Positions 37,334 to 46,982 are shown, counted from the stretch's first letter. The stretch is 64,000 nt of DNA from Tolypothrix campylonemoides VB511288 (GCA_000828075.3 JXCB02000001.1:825670-889669), one strand, 5' to 3'. Notes: generated from the letters alone by a model not told the origin. A program made the numbers and translations.

Positions 37334-37829
37334 TGAGCAAGTGGACACCATAAGGAGCGGCTGATGCCGTTTGATTAGAACCGGAAAAATCCGCGTTTTC
37401 TTATTACTGATTAACTGTTGACGCTCCCACGGCTAGCATATTAGAGCCAACCGAAAATATGGTAGCCCTGGGATTCTTGGCTCATCGAGTCCAACCAATC
37501 ATTTTCCTGAGAAATCAAAGTTGTCTTTGAGTCCACCCAAAATATAACGACCTTTAGTGCTATAAAAAGTTTGAAAAAGGTCTAAAACAGATCTATTGCT
37601 CATAGTATAATATTTTCCCTGAAGTTTAAAGCAATACTTCCAAAAATTTAGCTAGTTTAACTACGTCAAAACTTTATAATTCTATAAATCTATCTTTACT
37701 AAACTACAAATATTTACAAGCTTGCACTACCTTGTGTACGATCTTACGGATTCATTGGCAGGCACATTATCTATGAGGCATGCCAAGAACTAGCAGTACC
37801 ACGGTAAATAGTTGAGGAGTGGCTTTTTC
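37334..37829. other. Spacer between duplicated lipoprotein genes
   Basis: 37419-37486 is a diverged copy of the TGACxCTCCCACGGCT... GGGATTCTTGGxTCATC hairpin seen at 16698-16742. 37721-37829 repeats the region upstream of copy 1 (CTTGTGTACGATCTTACGGA, GCATGCCAAGAACTAGCA, TGGCTTTTTCATGAGCATTA). Between them the sequence is AT-rich and non-coding. Confidence 0.7.
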
Positions 37830-38930
37830 ATGAGCATTATTCAACCTTTGACAAGCCGTAAGCGCCTGTCTTATACAGTTGCATTTGTAGCTGGTGTCAT
37901 TGCCGCTCTACTTATTGGTTGTCTTGCAACCCCTAGCCTAAGCGAAACCCCGACACGCGACAAATTTCTTTGGCCATTTGCATCCACATCGCCTTGGAAT
38001 ATGCCAATTGGCTCCGATGCGCGTTACATAAGCGCAAACATTGGGAAAGCACGGTATGCTGCGGCAGATAACGAATACTTCTTTAAACTTAAGGATACAG
38101 ATCCGTGGCGTCCAGTTTATGCTCCTGGTGCTTGGGGTGAAGGACGCTGTACAGGCACGAAACCTATGGACATCTGGCTGCCAGTTCCAGACGACATGAT
38201 CATTCCAGACGCTACGAACTATCCATATCACACCCCTAACAACGCATCAGCCTTTCTGATGCCTGATGGGAAAACCCTAATACAGCTTGAACCTCTTGCT
38301 CGCTGTCAACATTCAGGTTCAATCTATGGTTGGCGTTTTCCAAATGTTGATATTTACAGCGATGGGATAGGGGGAGCACATTTTGGTTCTGGTCTTTCTT
38401 CGATTGGTGGTTCTATTCGCAAAGGTGAACTCACGAGCAACCAACCAATTCGTCATGCCTTAAAAGTTGTGATTTGGGGGGAAAAATACCTCCACTATTC
38501 TCACTCTAGTCCTACTCCTGGGTATCGCTGGCCCGCAGACCGCGCAGATGGCAATGCAGCCAACCAATACCACGGTAACAACCCCTCTCTTGTACAGGGG
38601 ACACTACTGGCAATTCCCCCGTACGTAAGCGAAGAAAGCCTCAACTTACAAACACCTGCTGCGAAAAAGTTGTTTCATGCCTTGCAAGATTATGGTGCTT
38701 ACGTTGTTGACGACGCAGGTTGGGATGCTCACTACTTTGCAGTCGAGAAAGGAGTGACAGAAGAGTTTCGCAACTCTTTCGGCTACGATTTTGAAGGTCC
38801 AAGTGGTCCGTTTTATGAAGATTTTATGAAGCTGTTTCAAGCATTTTCCATTGTTGATAACAATGGACCAAACAGCGTCGGTGGTGGTGGAACTCCCCGT
38901 GTCGCTCTTGCTCCGCCTATTGGAAACTAA
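37830..38930 (+). CDS. Predicted exported lipoprotein, copy 2 of a tandem pair
   Basis: The 366-aa protein is highly similar along its whole length to the gene at 36239. It has the same start (MSIIQPLTSRKRL), the same lipobox-like ALLIGC at Cys31, the same domain start FLWPFASTSPWNMPIGS and the same ending VALAPPIGN. A two-residue insertion (HSSPTPGYRW) is the main length difference. Both copies are intact, so selection probably maintains both. It is expected to be membrane-anchored on the outer face or in the periplasm. Confidence 0.75.
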   Translation: MSIIQPLTSRKRLSYTVAFVAGVIAALLIGCLATPSLSETPTRDKFLWPFASTSPWNMPIGSDARYISANIGKARYAAADNEYFFKLKDTDPWRPVYAPGAWGEGRCTGTKPMDIWLPVPDDMIIPDATNYPYHTPNNASAFLMPDGKTLIQLEPLARCQHSGSIYGWRFPNVDIYSDGIGGAHFGSGLSSIGGSIRKGELTSNQPIRHALKVVIWGEKYLHYSHSSPTPGYRWPADRADGNAANQYHGNNPSLVQGTLLAIPPYVSEESLNLQTPAAKKLFHALQDYGAYVVDDAGWDAHYFAVEKGVTEEFRNSFGYDFEGPSGPFYEDFMKLFQAFSIVDNNGPNSVGGGGTPRVALAPPIGN

Positions 38931-39306
38931 TTAGCGAAAAAGACAAATTAATCAGGAGTGGGTTATGCCCACTCTTGAGGGAAGGAGTGAAGGAGGGAGA
39001 GAGGGAGTGAGGGAGTGAGGGAAGGAGGGAGTGAGGGAAGGAAGTGTTTGTTCCATTTATAACGGGTGGCGATCGCGAACGCGAGTGCGTGTCCGGAGGA
39101 CTCAGCAGGAGAAAAGGGCGATCGCGCCAGGCGATGGGCGTAGCCCATCGCCCTTCGTTTTACTCTGTATTCAGCACCGATAAAGGCAAACCAGACTCAT
39201 TATGAGTTACATTAATCTCTAAGAAAGCGCCAGCGTCGTTATAAATTATTAATATCCCTGAACAACTGACTTACTCAGGCTTGGTTTCAAAAACAAAGGT
39301 TTAAAG
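38931..39306. other. Intergenic region with GGGAGTGA tract and palindromic repeats
   Basis: 38976-39046 is a GGGAGTGA/GGGAAGGA tandem tract. 39068-39156 is a block of palindromic units (GGCGATCGCGAACGCGAGTG, GCGATGGGCGTAGCCCATCGC). The promoter for the M50 protease should lie in 39160-39300. Confidence 0.7.
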
Positions 39307-40803
39307 ATGTTAAATTCATCAGAAACACCTATTATTGCCACAATTGTGCTGGCTGCTTTCGGAATTTTAGGTTGGGGCTTTTATCGCGCTAGACCTTATG
39401 GCAAACTGGGAATCTTAGCCTGGTTACAGTCGGTGGTATTGATGGGTCCTTGGTTGTTATTTTTTGGCTTGTTTGCTGCAGGGGTTTACATCAATATAGT
39501 AGGCATATTGTTCTTGTTGGTGGCATCCACTGTTGTGTACATCTTTTTAGGAAGACAGTTGCGAGCCGCCGGACAGGATGCGATACTTAGGCAACGAGCA
39601 ACTCAAAGGCTTGAGGCTGATGCCTCACTACAAGCCAGTCCCACAGATAATTCCACCGCTCCGGAAGGATCTGCACAATTAAAACTAGAAGTTCCGCCGA
39701 TACCTGAAGAAGACTTAAATATCATTAAAGGTATTTTCGGCATTGATACATTTTTTACCACAGAAACCATTGCTTACCAAGAAGGAGCCATCTTTAAAGG
39801 AAATTTGCGAGGGGAGCCAGAAGCGGTTCATAACCGTCTCACAGCGAGTTTGCGAGAACGATTAGGTGATAAATACCGTCTTTTTTTAGTGGAAAACACA
39901 GATGGTAAACCCGTGGTGATTGTCCTTCCTAGCCGCAATGACCCTCGTCCGATGACTTTACCACAGAAAGCCTTTGCTGCTATCCTGCTGGTGGGAACAA
40001 TCGCCACGAGCTTCGAGACTGGGGGGTTACTCCTAAATTTTGATTTCTTTACCAACCCAGGACGCTTCCAAGAAGCTTTACCGATTGCTGCTGGTGTCTT
40101 AGTGGTTTTGGCAGCTCACGAAATCGGTCATTGGTTACTAGCCCGCCGTCACCAAATCCGCCTCAGCTTGCCTTACTTTCTCCCCGCTGTGCAAATCGGT
40201 TCGTTTGGTGCTATTACCCGCTTTGAATCTTTGCTACCTAATCGTAAAGTACTCTTTGATATTGCCTTAGCAGGACCTGCGGCTGGAGGAATTGTATCTT
40301 TATTAATGTTGGTGGCTGGATTACTGCTTTCTCATCAAGGTAGTCTATTTCAATTGCCAAATCAGTTTTTCTCTGGTTCAATTCTTGTAGGAACTTTGGC
40401 ACGAGTTATCCTCGGTTCTGGATTACAATCACCTTTGGTAGATGTACATCCACTTGTGGTGATTGGTTGGTTGGGCTTGATCATTACTGCTTTAAATTTA
40501 ATGCCAGCAGGTCAACTAGATGGTGGTCGCATTGTCCAAGCAATTTACGGACGCAAAACTGCAGGACGAACAACACTAGCCACACTCATTGTGCTGGGGT
40601 TAGTGTCCCTGGGTAATTCTTTCGCTATGTACTGGGCAATTGTGATTCTGTTTTTACAACGAGATTTAGAACGTCCCAGCTTAAATGAAATCACTGAACC
40701 TGATGATGCACGCGCTGCTTTGGGTCTTTTGGCTTTGTTCTTGATGGTTGCTACTCTCCTTCCACTCACTCCCGGCTTAGCTGGGCGTTTGGGGATTGGC
40801 TGA
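39307..40803 (+). CDS. Site-2 protease family (M50, EGY-like) membrane metalloprotease
   Basis: The 498-aa polytopic protein has the zinc motif HEIGH (His271, Glu272, His275) and the third ligand in LMPAGQLDGG (Asp405) within hydrophobic segments. The N-terminal soluble region carries GNLR (residues 165-168), a mark of the EGY group known from chloroplasts and cyanobacteria. Such proteases cut membrane-embedded regulators or anti-sigma factors. No PDZ domain is present. Full length and intact; single gene. Confidence 0.92.
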   Translation: MLNSSETPIIATIVLAAFGILGWGFYRARPYGKLGILAWLQSVVLMGPWLLFFGLFAAGVYINIVGILFLLVASTVVYIFLGRQLRAAGQDAILRQRATQRLEADASLQASPTDNSTAPEGSAQLKLEVPPIPEEDLNIIKGIFGIDTFFTTETIAYQEGAIFKGNLRGEPEAVHNRLTASLRERLGDKYRLFLVENTDGKPVVIVLPSRNDPRPMTLPQKAFAAILLVGTIATSFETGGLLLNFDFFTNPGRFQEALPIAAGVLVVLAAHEIGHWLLARRHQIRLSLPYFLPAVQIGSFGAITRFESLLPNRKVLFDIALAGPAAGGIVSLLMLVAGLLLSHQGSLFQLPNQFFSGSILVGTLARVILGSGLQSPLVDVHPLVVIGWLGLIITALNLMPAGQLDGGRIVQAIYGRKTAGRTTLATLIVLGLVSLGNSFAMYWAIVILFLQRDLERPSLNEITEPDDARAALGLLALFLMVATLLPLTPGLAGRLGIG

Positions 40804-41206
40804 TGATGCTTCGGGTACTCCACCCTAAGCCTCTTACGGTGTACACCAAGTCATCAAATGATATCATGTCCGGCTAATGAGTTATGATTTCCACATTAAC
40901 TGAACCCCACCCCTTAATCCCCTCCCCGCATGCGGGGAGGGGACGTGAAGCGTAGCTTTACGGGGGTGGGGTTCTTAGGAAATGATAAGTATTCAACCGG
41001 ACTTGATATGATTCAAACTTCCTTAAGAACCTTACCCTACCCTGTCGGGCATCCCTCTCCGAAATTTGGAGAGGGAAACATTTTAGCGCAGCTAAAAGCG
41101 AGGGTGAGGTGAAAAGCGATCTGGTGTGTACACTGTAGGTAAGCAGGGAGGGAACTAAATTTTCCCCTGGCTTGCAGGGGACTGAGGGGTTAAATGCTGT
41201 GACTCT
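40804..41206. other. Convergent spacer with two palindromic elements
   Basis: 40902-40974 has 12-bp terminal inverted repeats (GAACCCCACCCC/GGGGTGGGGTTC) around an inner CCTCCCCGCATGCGGGGAGG palindrome, a MITE-like unit. 41010-41137 is a 128-bp repeat whose reversed copy lies at 46635-46762. No gene pattern. Confidence 0.75.
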
Positions 41207-42463
41207 TTAGGGTTTCCAACCAGCAAGTAGATTCGGATAAGCAGTTGGTGTTGGGAAAATTTTCTGGAAACCAGATTGACGTTGTTGTGATGTTTCGCCA
41301 GTCATGTTCCAAAGAGTTTCGTAGAAAAAGAAAGAGACTCCAGCAAACTTACGTTCTCGCACTTTTTGTACTTGTGTCTCTATTTGTTGCATAGGTACAA
41401 ATTTGCCTTTTAACCCAGACATAATGCCTATACTCACTGGAATATGACTTTGTGCTGCTTTCACTTCTGGGTTCTCTAGTTCTTTAACGAAGACATCTAG
41501 ATCATCACGGTATAGTTGTATAATCAGTTCTTCAACAAGTCCCAACCGTTCCCACTTTTCCCAGTCGGCTAAGAAGGACTCGTAGGAAAAGCGCTGGGGA
41601 TTAGGCGATACAGAGACAAGACAATTTTTTTTAGTCGCTTTGATGGCTTGGAAGACGCGCTTCATGTAGTCAGTTATTTTATTAGCTCTCCAGCGTAGCC
41701 ATTCTGGATCTTGAGGATTTGTTGCAGGAGCTTGACCACGGTGTTCTTTTTTGTACAATGCAACTGTGTAGGCGTCATATCCCAATTCCGCAGGCAAGCC
41801 AAAATGGTCGTCAAATTGAATGCCGTCGATGTCGTAGTTTCGGACGATTTCGACAATTAAGTCTTGGATAAATTGTTGAACTTCAGGGTGAAACGGATTG
41901 AGCCAAACTCGGTCGTGGGTGCCTTCTTTCCAGATTTTGCTACCGTCGCGGCGACTGGTTAGCCATTGCGGACGATTTTTGGCTAGTTGTGAGTCCGCTG
42001 GTGCCATAAAGCCAAACTCGAACCAGGGAATCACTGTTAAGCCTTTTTGATGCCCGACTGTCGCAATTTCTTTGAGTATATCTCGCCCTTGCAGTTTCGG
42101 GGCTGGGTCGAGCGATCGCCCGATCACTCTTTGTGCTACTTTGCTGGGGTACAGTGTCCAACCCCAATTCCACACTGTAGGATAGACAGTGTTAAAGTTC
42201 AAATTTTTCAGGCTTTGCAAAGAGCCTTGGAGACGATTGCGATCGAACAGCACATCGCTATCTATATTAGTTAGCCACACACCCCGTAACTCAGACATCT
42301 GCGGACGGTAAGGAGTATTTTTTTGAGCATATGAGGGAAACGAGAGCAACACCGCAGCTACCATGCTTAGGGCTACCACGAGTGCAAAAAATCCCTGTTT
42401 TTTGATTGCTTGAGCTTCCCGAACTGGAAACATATTATACCATTTGAACAATTTTTTCATCAT
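41207..42463 (-). CDS. Exported GH10-like (DUF187/YngK type) glycoside hydrolase
   Basis: The 418-aa protein has an N-terminal hydrophobic export signal (FFALVVALSMVAAVLLSFPSYA) and a TIM-barrel pattern. It starts with the family hallmark ELRGVWLTNIDSDVLF and continues NTVYPTVWNWGWTLYPS, VIPWFEFGFM, RVWLNPFHPEVQ and DIDGIQFDDHFGLP, with LVSVSPNP and IQLYRDDLDVF. Relatives act on cell-wall or capsular glycans, mostly without defined substrates. Catalytic acids are plausibly the Asp/Glu in these motifs. Confidence 0.88.
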   Translation of the reverse strand: MMKKLFKWYNMFPVREAQAIKKQGFFALVVALSMVAAVLLSFPSYAQKNTPYRPQMSELRGVWLTNIDSDVLFDRNRLQGSLQSLKNLNFNTVYPTVWNWGWTLYPSKVAQRVIGRSLDPAPKLQGRDILKEIATVGHQKGLTVIPWFEFGFMAPADSQLAKNRPQWLTSRRDGSKIWKEGTHDRVWLNPFHPEVQQFIQDLIVEIVRNYDIDGIQFDDHFGLPAELGYDAYTVALYKKEHRGQAPATNPQDPEWLRWRANKITDYMKRVFQAIKATKKNCLVSVSPNPQRFSYESFLADWEKWERLGLVEELIIQLYRDDLDVFVKELENPEVKAAQSHIPVSIGIMSGLKGKFVPMQQIETQVQKVRERKFAGVSFFFYETLWNMTGETSQQRQSGFQKIFPTPTAYPNLLAGWKP

Positions 42464-43197
42464 CTACTTGTTAGAAAAGTTAAATTTTGTATGAGAAAAC
42501 GATCAGTAATGACTTAGGTCAGTAGGCAAAAGTTGCTCTTGCGCCTGCGTATAGCATTCCCACTCACGTCAAGCATGATTCATGATTGTTTATCTTTTTT
42601 AAAGATTCCTGGTTTTTGCGGAGAAGTTTATCCTATTGATTGATTTATACTACTAGTGCTAAATGCCGTTATTGTAAATATCTTGATAAAAGGCGGGTAA
42701 AAGGATCACTCGACAACAAATGTATTTAAGTAAAAAAAATGACTACAAAACAACTCGCTAAGTGAGAATGGCTGCATAAATCCTTTACGGCTGGGTGAAG
42801 CAAAACGCTTGCTTTCGTCATACGTAGAGACACAAGAAGCTTGCCTTTATGAATCTCCTTGATTTCTTAGTGGCTCCTTGTGGGTTCTGAGTTGTTTTCC
42901 ATCCAAATCACCCAATCAGGTGATTCTCCTGGGCGAAGTATTTTCACCCAGCATAAATTTAGTATAGAGAAGAAGGAACAATAGACAATCATAGTAGCGT
43001 CTATCTTCACATCTGCCTCATCAAACAGGCGCTTTAATTATCCCAACTTGTTCTTATTATATGGGATGAGAAAACCATTTGTTTTTTTATAGTTACTAGT
43101 TATTAGTTTTCGTTCGTTGGTTCATACTAATATCTATTAACTCATCTAAAAACGTTTCATTTACTATTTTTACTACAGCTAAAATTATCATATTGCT
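42464..43197. other. Long divergent intergenic region
   Basis: AT-rich spacer upstream of both the GH10-like gene and the secreted repeat protein. CAATCAGGTGATTCTCCTGGG near 42911 and a short GTAGAGACAC piece near 42824 are the only repeat-like items. I see no RNA gene or coding frame. Confidence 0.5.
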
Positions 43198-44847
43198 ATG
43201 AAAAATACTCTAAAAAATTATTCTAATACGAAACAAGCGCGAATATTCACAGCGTTAGTTTTATCTGGAATGTTATCTATTGGTAGCAGTTTATCAGCGA
43301 TAAAAAGCGCAACGGCTGCTCCGGCAAACTACTTTGCCCAAACAGCTAACGAAGTTTTAAAAGAAAACATTAAAACAAACAGCTTACCGAGTCGAGTTGC
43401 TTCTGCGGTACTGCGAGATTTATCTGACAGAGAGCAAATTTCTGACAGAAAAGTGGAAATTATTGATTACACTCAACGGACTTGGCGTGACGGATGCATG
43501 AATTTGCCAAATCCTGACGAATTTTGCACACAAGCATTAGTTCCTGGTTGGCGCGTTGTCCTTTCAAATGGTAGTCAAACATGGATTTATCACACTGATA
43601 ATAACGGGCGTTCTGTACGCTTGGCAAATCCTTATATTCTGACAAGAAATCTGCCACAAAACTTTCCAAACTATATAGAGGATGCTGTTCTAGAAAACGC
43701 ATCTGGGCGCTTGAATTTACCAACTTCTCGGCTGAATGTTATTCAAGCTCAAGAACGGACTTGGGGGAATGGCTGTTTGAACTTACCAAGACCAGATGAA
43801 AGCTGTACCCAGGCTTTGGAAAAAGGTTGGCGGGTTGTTGTCAAAGCACCTGACCAAACTTTGGTTTATCACACCAATACAACTGGTTCCAAAATTAGGT
43901 TCAATAAAAAGGAAAGCGAAGTCACTGAAGCCAGATTACCTGCAAAAGTCAGAGATGCGGTATTGCGTCGGGCTAGTGAAGAATCGGGTTTACCTCAAAG
44001 GTCGCTGAGTATTGTTGAGTCTAGACCAACACAATCGACATATGGCTCTGGTTGGCAAGTTACAGTAGCTGCTGGGCTAAATCGTTGGGTGTTTGTCACT
44101 GATAAGAAAGGTTCACAAATTCAGCTTTCAAGCCAATATGGTGAAACGCCTAATGCTAACTTACCCAGAGATATCGCTGAGAGAGTTTTGGTACGAGCCT
44201 CTAAGCGTTCACAAGTGCCAATTTCGCAATTGCGCATAACTGAGGTGGAACGGCGACAATGGCCCGATAGCTGTTTGGGTATAGCAGATCCGCTGGCTTT
44301 ATGCGCCGCAGTTGTTGTACCAGGTTGGGAGGTGACTGTGAGCGATCGCCAACAACGCTTGGTTTATCGTGTAAGCGAATCTGGTACTGTTATTTTAGAT
44401 GAAAAAGCGAGCTCAATTGCTGATAACAATACACAGAGCAAGCCAATTTCCATTCCTAGAAGTGAGTTACCACTACCTTTGGATAGGGGCATGGTTTTTC
44501 GGCAAATCTCCAGTGGTGGCTTTGCTGGTAGAACCTACGAAACTGTTTTGCTCGACGACGGGCGTCTGATTCGTGTTCGGATTGGTGATAGCAATGATTC
44601 TGAGCGTAGCGTTCGCCGCATTCCCTTAGAACAAGTCCAAAGGTTTCAGCGATTGCTAGAACAGCAAAGCGATGAATTCAACAATGTGAGTTATCCAGCA
44701 CCAAGAGGCGCTGCTGATTACATCACCTACACCCTCACCAGCCCTGATGGTACGGTTAAATACAATGACGTTTCTCAAAATAGCTTACCCGAAGATTTAC
44801 GTGTCATAGTCAACACTTGGAAGCGGATAAGTACAACTTATCAGTAG
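43198..44847 (+). CDS. Exported protein with four tandem about 75-residue repeats
   Basis: The 549-aa protein has a signal peptide (IFTALVLSGMLSIGSSLSAI... ATAA). Four repeats follow (about 60-138, 158-236, 244-310 and 322-400). Each runs (R)VxxAVLxxAS...(L)xI(I/V)...xTWxxGCxNLPxPDExCTQA... GWxVxV...VYHTDxxGxxIRL. Repeats 1, 2 and 4 have a Cys pair, likely a disulfide; repeat 3 has lost that segment. A distinct C-terminal domain begins near 430 (VFRQISSGGFAGRTYETVLL). Function unknown; probably periplasmic or surface. Confidence 0.75.
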   Translation: MKNTLKNYSNTKQARIFTALVLSGMLSIGSSLSAIKSATAAPANYFAQTANEVLKENIKTNSLPSRVASAVLRDLSDREQISDRKVEIIDYTQRTWRDGCMNLPNPDEFCTQALVPGWRVVLSNGSQTWIYHTDNNGRSVRLANPYILTRNLPQNFPNYIEDAVLENASGRLNLPTSRLNVIQAQERTWGNGCLNLPRPDESCTQALEKGWRVVVKAPDQTLVYHTNTTGSKIRFNKKESEVTEARLPAKVRDAVLRRASEESGLPQRSLSIVESRPTQSTYGSGWQVTVAAGLNRWVFVTDKKGSQIQLSSQYGETPNANLPRDIAERVLVRASKRSQVPISQLRITEVERRQWPDSCLGIADPLALCAAVVVPGWEVTVSDRQQRLVYRVSESGTVILDEKASSIADNNTQSKPISIPRSELPLPLDRGMVFRQISSGGFAGRTYETVLLDDGRLIRVRIGDSNDSERSVRRIPLEQVQRFQRLLEQQSDEFNNVSYPAPRGAADYITYTLTSPDGTVKYNDVSQNSLPEDLRVIVNTWKRISTTYQ

Positions 44848-44991
44848 AGTGTGATGTCGGGGCGCGGCGACCCTTACTTTTCACGGGAGCTAAAAACCTC
44901 TCTCCTGCAAGGAGAGAGGCTTTAAATTCTCCCCATTCCAACAAAAAAAGTTTTTCCGCTTCCCTCTCCTTTTACTGAGTTTTCACGTCAT

Positions 44992-45066
44992 CAGGACTTA
45001 CGCAACTGGCACAACGCGATCACCAACTATAGTACGCAAGTATTAGTAAGAGGACTGACGCAACTG
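44992..45066. repeat. 75-bp inverted repeat, left copy
   Basis: CAGGACTTACGCAACTGG... to ...GGACTGACGCAACTG. Its exact reverse complement is at 46437-46511. Within it the ACTTACGCAACTG and ACTGACGCAACTG halves are themselves similar, so each end carries two tandem termini about 55 bp apart. Confidence 0.92.
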
Positions 45067-45130
45067 CACTGAGGCGATCGCCATTCTCTAAAGTAATGGT
45101 GGTTGTACCCGAAGTGCCCGCGCCAAACAA

Positions 45131-46169
45131 CTAAACGATAAACATGGAAACATCCGGACGTTTTAGTTGCTGAATTAAATAATTCGATAACAATCTATGC
45201 TTAATTTGATAGATCGTTTGACCAGTTTTATAAGCTAAATCTTTCAGCCGAAGCCAGACTAAAATAGCACAGGCAATATGGTTTCTTTGAATACGACCCT
45301 TACGACATTGACATGATTCAATGCCAGTCAATTGTTTTAATTCGGGCGTGAAACTCCTCAACTTTCCATCGTTCGCGTTAGCGTGCCGAAGGCATACTTT
45401 ACACACTTTTTGTACAATGTCCGTAGAATTTTGAGAGAAATCGTTCGTAGCGATAAAATCCGTTCTGTCGGTGGAGACAGTCACCCGGAATAGTTTCACT
45501 TTTTTCGCCCCAGGAAACTTCTTGATTTTAACTATCTTACCTGATTTTAACTCCGTCATTACCCAAGATAACAATTCAATTCTTTTATAATCTTCTTGCT
45601 TTCCCTTATCATCAACAAGTCGATTACGTTTCAGAGGACAATAATAATATTTGCCTAAATCATCAATATACAACATCAGTTTATTTGTTGCATACCAACT
45701 GTCCATTAACACGGTTGTAAACGGCAGAGCCTTATGGTGCACGAAGTTTTGCAGCATCTCCGTCACATGGTCTATCTTCGTTTTCCCATCTCTGTCTGGG
45801 TCGTAAATCCGATAATCAACTACCCAAAATTTTCCGACTGCATGATTGACATATATACAATTGATTAAACCAATTCCTTGAATAACACCATGCTCGTTAC
45901 CACGCTCATTGCCGTTTAGTTGTTTCTATTTCTATGGCGTATCGTTTATCAATTACTGTGTCATCAAAAACTAGATATGCGTTCTCATTTCTTTCAATAA
46001 TATTTTTTACATTATCCCAAAGCAACCGTGGTGTTAGCTTTTCACTCTTGAGATAGCGGTTGATCTTGTCATGGCTAATCTGTTCTAGATGCTCTGCCAA
46101 ATTCGTGAGAGTATAATTAATTTGACTACTTAACAAGTATTGACAATAGTCAAGTTTAGTAAATCTCAT
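45131..46169 (-). pseudogene. IS701/IS4-type DDE transposase, broken
   Basis: Start MRFTKLDYCQYLLSSQINYT at 46169 and DDTVIDKRYAIEIE match the family N-terminus. The frame breaks near 45905 (TGA in CGGCAATGAGCG). It resumes as GNEHGVIQGIGLINCIYVNH and continues through DYRIYDPDRDGKTKIDHVTE into VLMDSWYATNKLML and YYCPLKRNRLVD, ending RNHIACAILVWLRLKDLAYK. A 23-bp dispersed repeat (45372-45394) replaces the expected RWKVEEFHRE catalytic segment by CLRHANANDG-type residues. Two independent lesions make it inactive. Confidence 0.88.
45372..45394. mobile_element. 23-bp small dispersed repeat inserted in transposase gene
   Basis: TTCGCGTTAGCGTGCCGAAGGCA splits CCATCG|TACTTTA on the + strand. Removing it restores VCKVRWKVEEFH on the - strand, except for one extra base a few codons later. 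The units resemble the GGCACGCTACGCGTTAG and CCTTCGGAGGCACGCC blocks at 8930-8975. Fits the very small mobile repeats described for cyanobacteria (SDR class, about 21-27 bp). Confidence 0.8.
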
Positions 46170-46982
46170 AAACTATATCATTATCATTTATTCGCTACAC
46201 ACCTATCCAGATTGTCTCAGAAAAATTTAACCAGTGCTTCAGTGCTATCAATTACTGTTGCACAGAGTAACAGAAGCTTCAAGGCACATCCTGCTTACTA
46301 ATACTTACGTACTATATAGGAATCCGACTTGAATTTTGAAAAGATACTGAGACTGAAAAGCCCGTTTTAACAGGATTTTCTCTGAAATCCTGTTCAGAAA
46401 TCAGACATGACTCCTATAGTTGGCGATCGCTTATGACAGTTGCGTCAGTCCTCTTACTAATACTTGCGTACTATAGTTGGTGATCGCGTTGTGCCAGTTG
46501 CGTAAGTCCTGGTCATGTGGAAAAGTCCACAAAAAATCTAACTTTCAAACCCAAAATTCAAAGTCTCTCTCCTTGTAGGAGAGAGATTTAGAGAGAGGTT
46601 TTCCAGATACCGTGAAAAGTAAGCTCCTTTTAGGCTACGGTGTACACACATCTCGCTGAAAACCTCACCCTCGCTTTAGGGTGCGCTAAAATCTTTCCCT
46701 CTCCTTAATAAGGAGAGGGATGCCCGACAGGGCAGGGTGAGGTTCTTAAGCAATTTTGAATCATTGGATGACTTGTGTGTACACGGTAGCTCCTTTTAGG
46801 AGAGGGTTAGCCAGAGGTGGGAATGGGGCTGGGGGGTTAGGTTTCGCGTTGGTTTTTCCACATCACGTGAAAAGTCAGATCTTCTACACCCTGTTAAATC
46901 TACGGTTTATTCGTCGGAATAAGTTGCATTTGATTCTAGGATATAATATCATATGTAACGTAGTCGATAATACTCGCAATCA
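46170..46982. other. IS right flank and repeat-dense spacer
   Basis: 46291-46321 (ACTAATACTTACGTACTATATAGG) is a third partial copy of the inner IS end. 46437-46511 is the exact right inverted repeat. 46555-46616 and 46780-46881 are partial members of the CTTTTCACG...CGTGAAAAG family. 46635-46762 is the 128-bp repeat reversed relative to 41010-41137. I see no gene in this stretch. Confidence 0.75.
46437..46511. repeat. 75-bp inverted repeat, right copy
   Basis: Exact reverse complement of 44992-45066. The inner sequence TCCTATAGTTGGCGATCGC...ACAGTTGCGTCAGTCCT repeats the outer ACTATAGTTGGTGATCGCG...CCAGTTGCGTAAGTCCT pattern, so two related termini are stacked here as on the left. Confidence 0.92.

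Noticed and set aside
44992-46511. The 75-bp inverted repeats as simple terminal repeats of an active IS
   Set aside because: The transposase has a frameshift and a 23-bp insertion in the catalytic region, and the ends are doubled, so a simple active IS does not fit.
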